Assembly (NCBI GenBank): GCA_946540735.1 | Contig: CAMNIN010000011.1 | Location: 19,557 to 83,556, forward strand | From: an uncultured Prevotellaceae bacterium | Lineage (GTDB): Bacteria > Bacteroidota > Bacteroidia > Bacteroidales > Bacteroidaceae | Reading direction: 5' to 3' | Length of the DNA stretch: 64,000 bases | Shown: piece after piece, positions 35,418 to 43,544 of the stretch | Numbering within the stretch: position 1 is the stretch's first letter | Layout: the number at the start of each line of letters is the position of its first letter | Notes under the pieces: model-generated | Databases searched by the model: none | Told to the model about the DNA's origin: nothing | What the model saw: the letters and a program-made list of their open reading frames with translations, nothing else | Program-made: the position numbers and the translations under genes

Positions 35418-38400
35418 ATGACAACATCCGCCAAACCGAAGCCTCAAGTGGATTCACGGTTGTATGAGCAATTTCTTGCCGAAATCAAGCAGTTTATCCC
35501 AGGCGACCGCATCTACACAGATGAACTCCGCACCCTTGGATGGGGAACAGATGCCAGTTTCTATCGTCAGATACCCAAAGTCGTCGTCCGCAGCGACGGC
35601 GAAGAGGAAGTATCCAAGATCATCAGGGCCTGCAACAAATTCAAGTTACCCTTCACCTTCCGTGCTGCCGGCACCTCCCTATCCGGTCAGAGCATCAGCG
35701 ACTCCATTTTGATTGTGGCCGGCAAGCACTGGGAGCGATACGAGATCGGCCCCGGTCAGGACACCATCCGTCTGCAGCCAGGCATTGTGGGGGCACGTGT
35801 GAACGAGATTCTCAAGCCCTTCGGTCGCGTCTTTCCCCCCGACCCCGCCTCTATCGGCAGTGCGATGGTAGGCGGCATCGTCTGCAACAATGCCTCTGGC
35901 ATGAACTGCGGCGTGCATGCCAACAGCGACCGCATGATGGTCAGTGCCCGCCTGATCCTGACCGACGGCACCATCGTCGACACAGGCGACGAGCAGAGCA
36001 AGTCCGCTTTCCGCAAGAGTCATCCCGACTTCATCAAAAGGATAGAGGATCTGCGTGACAAAGTGAGAGCCGACAAGGAACTGTCCGACCGCATCCGCCT
36101 GAAATACAGCATCAAGAACGTGACCGGCCTGAATCTCCGTCCGCTCATCGCCTATGACGACCCCTTCGAGATCATGGCCCACTCGATGGTAGGTTCGGAA
36201 GGCACGCTCGCCTTCCTCTCTGAAGTGACGATGAAGACCCTCCACGACTACAAGTTCAAGGCCTCCGCCATGGTCTATTTCCTGACGATGAAAGAGAGCT
36301 GTGAAGCCGTGGTGGCGATGAAGAAGCTGAAGTCAGGCGAGGAAGACCTGAGGATGAGTGCCGAGAACCTGGTAGTGAAGAGCGCCGAGATGCTCGACTA
36401 CATGTCGCTCAACTCCGTCGACGACCCCGTCTACCTGCAATACAAGAAAGACGTCGACGCCGGCAAGATCGAGGGAGTGAAGCCCGGCGACTACCATAAC
36501 CTGACCGCCATTCTGACCGAGACCAAGGGTGTCACCCACGATCAGCTGCTCGACAAGATCAAGCAGATCAAGGAATGCCTCGGGCAGTTCCGTCTCTACA
36601 TCCCCGCTGAGTTCACCGAGGACCCGGCCATTTACGGCAAATACTGGGCCATCCGCTCCGGCATTTTCCCCTCTGTAGGCGGCACCCGTCCTGTGGGCAC
36701 CTCCTGTCTGATCGAGGATGTCGCTTTCCACATCGAGGACCTTCCCGAAGCCACGGTGAAACTCCAGAAGCTCATCGCCGACCACGGATATTCCGACGCC
36801 TGCATCTACGGTCATGCGTTCGAAGGCAACTACCACTTCATCCTCAACCAAAGTTTCAAGAGCGAGAGCGAGGTGAAGCGTTACGAGGAGATGATGCGCG
36901 ACGTGGCCCGTCTTGTCGTCGAGGAATACGACGGTTCGCTGAAAGCCGAGCATGGCACGGGTCGCAACATGGCTCCCTTCGTGAAGTATGAGTGGCGCGA
37001 CAAGGCCTATGAAGCCATGAAAGAGCTGAAATCCATTTTCGACCCCAACGGTCTGCTCAACCAGGGAGTGATCTTCAACGACGACCCCGAATGTTTCATC
37101 AAGTGCCTGAAGCCCCTGCCCGTGCTCGACTACGACTTCGACAAGGTACCCGACGGCGGTGTCTATCTGAAACTGGAAGGCGGCAAGGTGTCGACCGCCA
37201 AGGAGACCATCGCCGCCGTGAAGCGCGCCAACAAGTGCATCGAGTGCGGTTTCTGCGAAGTCAACTGCATGTCGTGTGGTCTCACCCTGTCGTCGCGCAT
37301 GCGTATCGCCGTGCAGCGTGAGATCCGCGAGTTGGAGAACACAGGAGCCAACCCCGAGCGTGTGGCCACCCTCAAGAAACAATACAAATACTATGGCGAC
37401 CAGACCTGCGCCACCGACGGTCTTTGCTCCACGTCCTGTCCGATGAAGATCAACACCGGTGAGCTCACCCACCTGATCCGCCAGATGGACATGCTCAACA
37501 ACAAGATGGGCTACAAGCTCGGAGAGTTTGCCGCCAACCACATGAGCGGCATCAAGTCGGGTTTGCGCGTGGTGCTCGACGTCGCCCATCTGGGTCATAT
37601 CACCCTGGGGCCCACGCTGATGACCAGTGTCTGCCGCGGCATGAACAAGATGGGCCTTCCGCTCTGGACCACCGCCATGCCCAAGAAGAAGAAGCAGCCC
37701 AAGCCCGGCTCACACGTAGGCAAAGCCGAGAAAGAAGACCTCAAGGTGGTCTATTTCCCGAGTTGCATCAACCAGACGATGGGGTTGGCCAAAGAAGCCC
37801 CGGTGGAGCATCCCCTTGTCGATGAGGTGTGCCACCTGCTCAACAAAGCCGGATATGAAGTGATCTTCCCCGAAGGTATGGACAAGATGTGCTGCGGCCA
37901 GATCTGGGAGAGCAAGGGCATGCTCGACATCGCCGACCGCAAGAGCGGTGAACTGGAGGATGCCCTGTGGAACGCCAGTGAGCAAGGCCGCTATCCCGTG
38001 CTCTGTGCGCAGAGTCCCTGTCTGCACCGCATGAAGAAAGTGATGAAGAAGATGAAGCTCTACGAGCCTGCGGAATTCATCATGACCTTCCTCAAGGACC
38101 GTCTCGACTTCCATCCCATCGACCGCCATATCGCACTGCACCTCACCTGTTCCACCCGTGAGATGGGTGTGGCCGACGATCTCATCGCCCTGGCCAAGCT
38201 CTGCTCCAACAACGTCTACCTGCCCGAGGGCGTAGGCTGTTGCGGATTCGCCGGCGACCGCGGCTTCACCTATCCCGAGATGAACAAATACGCCCTCAGG
38301 AAACTGCGCCCGCAGATCGAGGAGCACCACATCGAGGTAGGCTATTCCAACAGCCGCACCTGTGAGATCGGTTTGCAGAGCAACACAGGCATCCCCTACA

Positions 38401-38450
38401 TGAGCATCGTCTATCTCGTGAATGAGTGCACGACAAGGAAGCAGGAGTAG
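35418..38450 (+). CDS. FAD-linked oxidase fused to Fe-S and cysteine-rich domains (D-lactate/glycolate dehydrogenase type)
   Basis: 1010 residues. The N-terminal FAD-binding PCMH domain (about 45-260; FTFRAAGTSLSGQSIS, NNASGMNCGVH) and FAD-oxidase C-terminal domain (about 270-560; EHGTGRNMAP with the conserved His) are followed by two ferredoxin-type clusters (CIECGFCEVNC, then CATDGLCSTSCPM) and two CCG-like cysteine-rich domains (FPSCINQTMG...CCGQIWESKG; CSTREMG...VGCCGFAGDRGF). This is the fused GlcD-GlcF/Dld arrangement that oxidises D-lactate or another 2-hydroxyacid and passes electrons to quinones. The substrate is inferred. It stands alone downstream of a divergent promoter and ends before the terminator at 38603-38645. 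Confidence 0.92.
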   Translation: MTTSAKPKPQVDSRLYEQFLAEIKQFIPGDRIYTDELRTLGWGTDASFYRQIPKVVVRSDGEEEVSKIIRACNKFKLPFTFRAAGTSLSGQSISDSILIVAGKHWERYEIGPGQDTIRLQPGIVGARVNEILKPFGRVFPPDPASIGSAMVGGIVCNNASGMNCGVHANSDRMMVSARLILTDGTIVDTGDEQSKSAFRKSHPDFIKRIEDLRDKVRADKELSDRIRLKYSIKNVTGLNLRPLIAYDDPFEIMAHSMVGSEGTLAFLSEVTMKTLHDYKFKASAMVYFLTMKESCEAVVAMKKLKSGEEDLRMSAENLVVKSAEMLDYMSLNSVDDPVYLQYKKDVDAGKIEGVKPGDYHNLTAILTETKGVTHDQLLDKIKQIKECLGQFRLYIPAEFTEDPAIYGKYWAIRSGIFPSVGGTRPVGTSCLIEDVAFHIEDLPEATVKLQKLIADHGYSDACIYGHAFEGNYHFILNQSFKSESEVKRYEEMMRDVARLVVEEYDGSLKAEHGTGRNMAPFVKYEWRDKAYEAMKELKSIFDPNGLLNQGVIFNDDPECFIKCLKPLPVLDYDFDKVPDGGVYLKLEGGKVSTAKETIAAVKRANKCIECGFCEVNCMSCGLTLSSRMRIAVQREIRELENTGANPERVATLKKQYKYYGDQTCATDGLCSTSCPMKINTGELTHLIRQMDMLNNKMGYKLGEFAANHMSGIKSGLRVVLDVAHLGHITLGPTLMTSVCRGMNKMGLPLWTTAMPKKKKQPKPGSHVGKAEKEDLKVVYFPSCINQTMGLAKEAPVEHPLVDEVCHLLNKAGYEVIFPEGMDKMCCGQIWESKGMLDIADRKSGELEDALWNASEQGRYPVLCAQSPCLHRMKKVMKKMKLYEPAEFIMTFLKDRLDFHPIDRHIALHLTCSTREMGVADDLIALAKLCSNNVYLPEGVGCCGFAGDRGFTYPEMNKYALRKLRPQIEEHHIEVGYSNSRTCEIGLQSNTGIPYMSIVYLVNECTTRKQE

Positions 38451-38451
38451 T

Positions 38452-38538
38452 CTTGTCAAAGAAGCGGGAGCCTTCCTGTGCAAGCCCACCCAGAGAGGTA
38501 TGTATATCCATAAAGGCAAGAAAATCATCATCAAATAG
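38452..38538 (+). pseudogene. Possible 3' remnant carrying a type IX-like C-terminal tail
   Basis: Just after the dehydrogenase stop, a frame with no own start reads for about 28 codons to TAG and ends GMYIHKGKKIIIK. This matches the tail of the GH10 xylanase in this window (GIVIQNGKKYLRR): G-x-x-I-x-x-G-K-K-x-x-x-K/R, typical of secreted Bacteroidota enzymes. It is either the leftover end of a deleted secreted enzyme or a chance match. A 12-codon ORF from the ATG at 38500 also exists but is unlikely to be a gene by itself. Confidence 0.4.
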
Positions 38539-38602
38539 CGGACCATCCGCAAGCCAGGCGACAATCCCCGCTGGGCAGGAACAGGTGTGCTCCGTCTCCC
38601 AA

Positions 38603-38645
38603 GCAAAAGACTCACGCAAACGATTTCGTGAGTCTTTTGCATTTT
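38603..38645 (+). terminator. Rho-independent terminator after the dehydrogenase
   Basis: A perfect 14-base stem (38603-38616 with 38627-38640, loop of 10), A/T-rich at its base, followed by ATTTTT. It lies 150 bases beyond the dehydrogenase stop and upstream of the promoter of the next gene. Confidence 0.85.
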
Positions 38646-38660
38646 TATGACAATAATATG

Positions 38661-38689
38661 TTGAAAACAAGTCAAATTCGGTAATTTTG
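38661..38689 (+). promoter_or_regulatory. Promoter of the dockerin-tailed protein / pectate lyase pair
   Basis: TTG (38661-38663), 18 bases, then TAATTTTG (38682-38689), 33 bases before the ATG at 38723. The following pectate lyase gene is 22 bases downstream of the first gene, so the two may be cotranscribed. Confidence 0.6.
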
Positions 38690-38722
38690 CAAAGGAAAAA
38701 CTTAGCATCAAACAACGACCCC

Positions 38723-39646
38723 ATGAGAAAATCCTTCATCCTCATCCCCATGTTGTGCCTGATGGTGACATCGGTCCTGGCCGACTCCAGGGAGGTCATC
38801 ACCATAAGCGGACAGACCGTTGAGAAGGAAGCCACCCGCATCACCTTCTCGGGCGACAATGTCACCCTCAGATTCACCGACGGCAACAGCGACAGCTACG
38901 ACATGAGCCAGGTGAGCATCGCATTCCTGCACACCGCCATGTTCAACGGCGACGACGAGCATTTCGACAACGTCGAGGTCATCAAAGCCTTCGGGGGCAA
39001 GACCGTCGGAGTGAATGTGCGCCTCACGCTGAAAGCCAAGCAGTGGACTGGCATCTGCCTGCCATTCGACCTGTCGGAAGAAGACCTCGCCCACGCCTTC
39101 GGCCAGGGGGCGAAACTCGCCGTCATGGAAAGTGCCACAGCGACGAACATCAACTTCGTGACTACAACCGAACTGAAAGCCGGAATGCCCTACCTCATCT
39201 CGGTGCCAGCCGACATGAGTGCCTTCAGTCTCGACAAAGCCGCCATTGGCACGATGGCCACCGGGCACAAAGTCGTAGCATCCTATTTCAGCCATACCGG
39301 AACCATCAACAGCGTGGCAGCAACCGGCACGGCCTACACCATCACCAACGGTGAAGTGAAGAAAGTCAGCGGCACCGTTCCCCCACTCCACACTTACCTC
39401 ACCGCGACGGAGAGCGACAGCGACCTGAAGACCTTCACCATCGACGGTGAGCCGACCGCCGGAATCATCGGCGACGCCAATGGTGATGGACGAGTGAACG
39501 TCACGGACGTGATGGCCCTCGTCAATTACATCCTGGACAACCATCCGTCGCCATTCATCTACGACAACGCCAACGTGGTCGTAGACGAAAAAATCAATGT
39601 GAGTGACATCATGGCCATCGTCAACATCATTCTAAGCAACAATTAG
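38723..39646 (+). CDS. Secreted protein with C-terminal dockerin-like domain
   Basis: 307 residues from the ATG at 38723: signal peptide (RKSFILIPMLCLMVTSVLA), a middle region without a recognised family (VTLRFTDGNSDSYDMSQV; WTGICLPFDLSEEDLAHAF) and a C-terminal pair of dockerin-like repeats (IGDANGDGRVNVTDVMALV, then a diverged second repeat, KINVSDIMAIVNIILS). The first repeat keeps the D-x-N-x-D-G calcium loop; the second loop is degenerate (N-V-V-V-D-E-K). No catalytic residues are recognised. The gene shares its layout with the lyase downstream, so a helper or binding function in pectin use is plausible. Confidence 0.8.
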   Translation: MRKSFILIPMLCLMVTSVLADSREVITISGQTVEKEATRITFSGDNVTLRFTDGNSDSYDMSQVSIAFLHTAMFNGDDEHFDNVEVIKAFGGKTVGVNVRLTLKAKQWTGICLPFDLSEEDLAHAFGQGAKLAVMESATATNINFVTTTELKAGMPYLISVPADMSAFSLDKAAIGTMATGHKVVASYFSHTGTINSVAATGTAYTITNGEVKKVSGTVPPLHTYLTATESDSDLKTFTIDGEPTAGIIGDANGDGRVNVTDVMALVNYILDNHPSPFIYDNANVVVDEKINVSDIMAIVNIILSNN

Positions 39647-39668
39647 GTCACCCGAAAACCACAGCAAC

Positions 39669-42086
39669 ATGAAAAAGCAACTATACCGCACCGTCCTGTT
39701 ACTTCTCATGGCATTCGCCGGCATCACGCCATCCCACGCCGCGGCATGGGACTTCACCACGATCATCGACGACACCGACATCGCCAACCTGGATGCCGAT
39801 CCCACCAACTGGACAAAAGACGGCAAGCGCTGGAAATTCAAGCCCGCCCTCACCCGTGGCGCGCTGACGGCCAACGGCCAGGAGCTGCATGTCACCAAGG
39901 GACTGCTCTTCACCTGCACCGCCTCAGGCGACAGCTATCGTGTAGGAACCGAGAAACGCCTCTGGGTATCAAGCAGCAAGTCGCTGATCATCATCCCCGA
40001 CCTGAAGAAAGGGCAAACCGTGACCATCAAGTTCAAGTCATCCAGCAGTTCGACAGAGCGCACCATCACCCCCAGCAACCTCGACAATATCTCCGGTTTC
40101 GAGCTCACCACGGCCGACCAGACCGGCACGGGCATGGTGAGCGCTGACGGCGACGTGGTGCTGACCCCCACCGGTGCCCTTTATATCTACGGCATCGAGG
40201 TGAGCGAGAGCGAGACGGGCAGCACCGTCGTTGTGCCAGCCGAGGATGTCGCCACCCAGCAGGATGTCGTCACCCATGCCGTCGACCGCGACACGAAAGT
40301 CAACCAGATGCATGTCGTCACCCTCGACGGCAGCATCCGCTACTACAATACCGCCGACCTCGACCATGTCGACCTGGACCAGGAGCATTCGACCGTCACC
40401 GTCACCCCCAAGACAGGCAGCGATGACGTATACCGCAGTTCGGTGCGTGATATCGCCTTCTCAAAAGCCGCTCCCCAAGGCGAAGACGCCCAGATCCACA
40501 ACCAGGGTGTGGTGATCACCGAGTCGAAAGGCTGGTTGGAGTCAGCCTACGTGAAATGGGAACCCTACAACGGAGCCACCTCTTACGCTGTCTACGTGAA
40601 AGGCGGATCATACGCCAGCTACACCCGCATCGACGAGATGCTCGTGCGTGATTACGGCAGCTACGGCCGCGCCGACATCGTGGGACTGAAAGCCGCAACG
40701 GACTATGTGCTCAAGGTCGTGCCCATCATCGGCGGCCAGGAAGACGAGAGCAAGGCAAGCACTGCCTCGGCCATCAAGGTGCGCAACTACATCCGTGAGG
40801 GATTCGCCCACAAGGGATTCAGCGGCGTAGGAGCCTACAACGACGACGGCACGCTGAAGAGCGGTGCCCAAGTGCTCTACGTGACCAAGAACACAGCCAA
40901 GACCGTCACCTTCGACATGATCACGTCGAGCAATGGGAGAACCACCCGGCTGACCGGTCTGCAAGCCATTCTCGAAGCCTATGAGAAAGGCTACCACAGC
41001 AAGCCGCTTGCCATCCGCCTGATCGGCAAGTTGACCGACAGCGACCTTGATGCGATGGGCAGTTCGGGAGAAGGCCTTCAGGTGAAAGGCAAAGCAGGCA
41101 AAGCGATGAACCTCACCATCGAAGGCATCGGCGAGGATGCCACCATCCACGGCTTCGGTTTCCTTGTACGCAACGTCAAGAGCGTGGAGATGCGCAACCT
41201 GGGCATCATGAAATTCAAGGATGACGGCATCTCCATCGACACCAAGAACGAGAATGTATGGATTCACCACATCGACATGTTCTATGGCAAGCCCGGCTCG
41301 GACGCCGACCAGGTGAAGGGTGATGGTTCGATCGACATCAAGAGCGACTCGAAATACATCACCGTCGACCACTGCCACTTCTGGGACAGCGGCAAGTCAT
41401 CACTCTGCGGTATGAAGAGCGAGAGCGGTCCCAACTACATCACCTACCACCACAACTGGTTCGACCACTCCGACTCCCGTCATCCCCGCATCCGTACGAT
41501 GACCGTGCACGTGTGGAACAACTACTACGACGGCGTGGCGAAATACGGTCCTGGAGCCACTTACGGAGCCAGTGCCTTCGTGGAGTCCAACTATTTCCGC
41601 AACACACCGAAGCCCATCCTCATCTCGATGCAGGGCAGCGACATCATCAGCGGCAAAGGCACTTTCAGCGGTGAGAATGGCGGCATCATCAAGAGCTACG
41701 GCAACGTGTTCGCCGAGAAAGGCAGCAACTTCCACTACGTGACCTACCAACAGGATCCCGTGGAGTTTGACGCCTGGGAAGCGGCACAGCGCGACGACCA
41801 AGTGCCCTCGACGGTGAAAGCCAAACAAGGAGGCACGACCTATAACAATTTCGACACCGACCCCAGTCTGATGTACAATTACCAGGCAGAGCCCGCCACC
41901 CAGGTGCCCGCCACCGTAGAGGGATGGTATGGCGCAGGCCGGCTCAACCACGGCGATTTCAAGTGGACGTTCAACAACAGCACCGACGACAAGGACGATG
42001 GCGTGAACAGCGACCTTGACACAGCCGTCACCAACTACAAGCCCTCCGTCAAAGCCATCTTCGGCGGTGAGAGCCTCAGCGAGTAA
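39669..42086 (+). CDS. PL1 pectate lyase, multidomain
   Basis: 805 residues with a signal peptide (LLLLMAFAGITPSHAA). Residues about 20-260 form an N-terminal region of unknown type with a possible carbohydrate-binding character; about 285-385 resemble fibronectin type III (YVKWEPYNGATSYAVYVKGG). The catalytic beta-helix spans about 410-700: VWIHHIDMFYG, DGSIDIKSDSKYITVDHC, and YHHNWFDHSDSRHPRIRT containing the catalytic Arg of PL1. It cleaves polygalacturonate by beta-elimination, normally calcium dependent. No dockerin or type IX tail is present, unlike the neighbour upstream. A bidirectional terminator follows at 42111-42144. Confidence 0.93.
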   Translation: MKKQLYRTVLLLLMAFAGITPSHAAAWDFTTIIDDTDIANLDADPTNWTKDGKRWKFKPALTRGALTANGQELHVTKGLLFTCTASGDSYRVGTEKRLWVSSSKSLIIIPDLKKGQTVTIKFKSSSSSTERTITPSNLDNISGFELTTADQTGTGMVSADGDVVLTPTGALYIYGIEVSESETGSTVVVPAEDVATQQDVVTHAVDRDTKVNQMHVVTLDGSIRYYNTADLDHVDLDQEHSTVTVTPKTGSDDVYRSSVRDIAFSKAAPQGEDAQIHNQGVVITESKGWLESAYVKWEPYNGATSYAVYVKGGSYASYTRIDEMLVRDYGSYGRADIVGLKAATDYVLKVVPIIGGQEDESKASTASAIKVRNYIREGFAHKGFSGVGAYNDDGTLKSGAQVLYVTKNTAKTVTFDMITSSNGRTTRLTGLQAILEAYEKGYHSKPLAIRLIGKLTDSDLDAMGSSGEGLQVKGKAGKAMNLTIEGIGEDATIHGFGFLVRNVKSVEMRNLGIMKFKDDGISIDTKNENVWIHHIDMFYGKPGSDADQVKGDGSIDIKSDSKYITVDHCHFWDSGKSSLCGMKSESGPNYITYHHNWFDHSDSRHPRIRTMTVHVWNNYYDGVAKYGPGATYGASAFVESNYFRNTPKPILISMQGSDIISGKGTFSGENGGIIKSYGNVFAEKGSNFHYVTYQQDPVEFDAWEAAQRDDQVPSTVKAKQGGTTYNNFDTDPSLMYNYQAEPATQVPATVEGWYGAGRLNHGDFKWTFNNSTDDKDDGVNSDLDTAVTNYKPSVKAIFGGESLSE

Positions 42087-42110
42087 GGCACGTCTTCATC
42101 GTCTAAAAAG

Positions 42111-42144
42111 AAAAATCCCGCAGAACGTTGTCTGCGGGATTTTT
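42111..42144. terminator. Bidirectional Rho-independent terminator between pectate lyase and GT2
   Basis: A 14-base perfect stem (42111-42124 with 42131-42144, loop ACGTTG) flanked by A5 on one side and T5 on the other, so it serves the plus-strand pectate lyase and the convergent minus-strand glycosyltransferase. Confidence 0.9.
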
Positions 42145-42180
42145 CTTTTGGGCGATAACAGCGGAATCTCCCATGTATGC

Positions 42181-43107
42181 TTACATCTGCACGTCGTTGA
42201 CGAAATAGACCGGGCGCCCCTTGGTCTCATTGAAAATGCGCCCGATGTATTCGCCGATGATACCGATGCAGATCAGCTGCACCCCTCCGAGGAAGAGAAT
42301 GGCCATCATCAGCGTGGGGAATCCCTGCACAGGCTCACCCCATACGATGGTCTTGACAAAGATATAGCACATGTAAAGGAAAGCCAGCATGGAGACGGAG
42401 AGTCCCAGCAAGGTGGCGATGCGGAGCGGAGCCGTAGTGAAGGAGGTGAAGCCATCGATGGCAAGATTGAAGAGGCTCCTCATGTTCCATGAAGACACGC
42501 CCGCCACCCGGTCGCCCTGCTCAAACAGGATCTCCTTCTTGCGGAATCCGATCCAGCAATACATGCCCTTCGTATAGCGCTCCGTCTCACGGAGCTGCTT
42601 GAGCGCCTCTATACATTTCCGGTCAAGCAAGCGGAAGTCACCCACATTGGGCAATACCTCCACGCGGGTGGATTTCTGCAAGAGGCTGTAATAGCACAGC
42701 GAGAGCCGTTTGCGCAGCCAACTCTCCCTTCCACGGGTGATGCGCCTCGCATAGACATCCTCATATCCCTCCTCCCAGTAGCTGAGCATCTCGGGTATGG
42801 CCGAAGGAGGGTGCTGCAGGTCAGCATCCATGATGATCATGCAGTCGCCCCGGGCATGGTCGAATCCAGCAAGCATGGCAGCTTCCTTTCCGAAATTCCT
42901 CGACAAGTCGACATAGCAGAAGCGGTCATCCCTCTGCCGCATGTCCTTGATGCACTGGAGCGTCCGGTCACGGCTGCCGTCGTTGACCAGCAGGATTTCC
43001 CAGTCATAGGACGCCTGCTCGTCCATCAGGCGGGAGAGTGCCTCAAAAAGCTGAGGAAGAGAAGCCTCCTCGTTGTAACAAGGGATGAGGATGGTGACTT
43101 TTTTCAT
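42181..43107 (-). CDS. GT2 glycosyltransferase, GtrB/ArnC-type (polyprenyl-phosphate sugar)
   Basis: 308 residues: an N-terminal GT-A domain (TILIPCYNEEASLPQLFEAL; VNDGSRDRTLQCIKDM; MIIMDADLQHPP with the DxD) and two C-terminal transmembrane helices (RIATLLGLSVSMLAFLYMCY; MMAILFLGGVQLICIGII). The family charges undecaprenyl phosphate with a sugar. It overlaps GtrA by 4 bases, the classic pair for flipping and adding a side-chain sugar onto a surface polysaccharide. Confidence 0.93.
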   Translation of the reverse strand: MKKVTILIPCYNEEASLPQLFEALSRLMDEQASYDWEILLVNDGSRDRTLQCIKDMRQRDDRFCYVDLSRNFGKEAAMLAGFDHARGDCMIIMDADLQHPPSAIPEMLSYWEEGYEDVYARRITRGRESWLRKRLSLCYYSLLQKSTRVEVLPNVGDFRLLDRKCIEALKQLRETERYTKGMYCWIGFRKKEILFEQGDRVAGVSSWNMRSLFNLAIDGFTSFTTAPLRIATLLGLSVSMLAFLYMCYIFVKTIVWGEPVQGFPTLMMAILFLGGVQLICIGIIGEYIGRIFNETKGRPVYFVNDVQM

Positions 43108-43484
43108 TTCGAGCGGTGTTTGAATACGAACCTCACGAGCAGGAAATTCACGGGAATGGCAATCATATAGACTGGGATCGGAGCCAGTTCGGCACTGACC
43201 CCGAAGTGCACAAACACGTTGAGGAGGATGATCTGGAGGAGATAATTCGTCAGGTGGGCCAATCCGAATCCGATTCCTTTGCCCACCGTGGCCTTAGACT
43301 TGAAGGTGAAATAAGAAGTAAGGAAGAAATTGCACACGAAACTCACCGCATAGCCGATGGTATAAGCCACATTCCGGTCGATCCAGTGGAGCAGCACCCA
43401 ATAAATCAGGTAGTGGAACAGTGTGGCAAAGACACCCACCATCCCAAAGCGTATGATTTCTCCAAGACTTTTCTTCTTATCCAT
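43104..43484 (-). CDS. GtrA-family polyprenyl-linked sugar flippase-like protein
   Basis: 126 residues with four transmembrane helices (FGMVGVFATLFHYLIYWVLL; NVAYTIGYAVSFVCNFFLTS; GIGFGLAHLTNYLLQIILLN; IPVYMIAIPVNFLLVRFVF). It is typical of GtrA in length and topology. It precedes GT2 with a 4-base overlap. A -7 box lies just upstream at 43496-43503. Confidence 0.93.
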   Translation of the reverse strand: MDKKKSLGEIIRFGMVGVFATLFHYLIYWVLLHWIDRNVAYTIGYAVSFVCNFFLTSYFTFKSKATVGKGIGFGLAHLTNYLLQIILLNVFVHFGVSAELAPIPVYMIAIPVNFLLVRFVFKHRSK

Positions 43485-43495
43485 AAAGACTGCTG

Positions 43496-43503
43496 CAAAT
43501 TTA
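43496..43503 (-). promoter_or_regulatory. -7 element upstream of gtrA/GT2
   Basis: Minus-strand TAAATTTG, 11 bases before the GtrA ATG at 43484. The -33 position shows no clear TTTG. Confidence 0.45.
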
Positions 43504-43544
43504 CTAAAATGTTTGGTTTATCCGCAGCGGTTGGCTGATTTTTT

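Noticed and set aside
36333..37598. A 421-codon minus-strand frame inside the flavo-iron-sulfur dehydrogenase gene
   Set aside because: It lies fully antisense to a gene with clear cofactor motifs and has no recognisable protein features.
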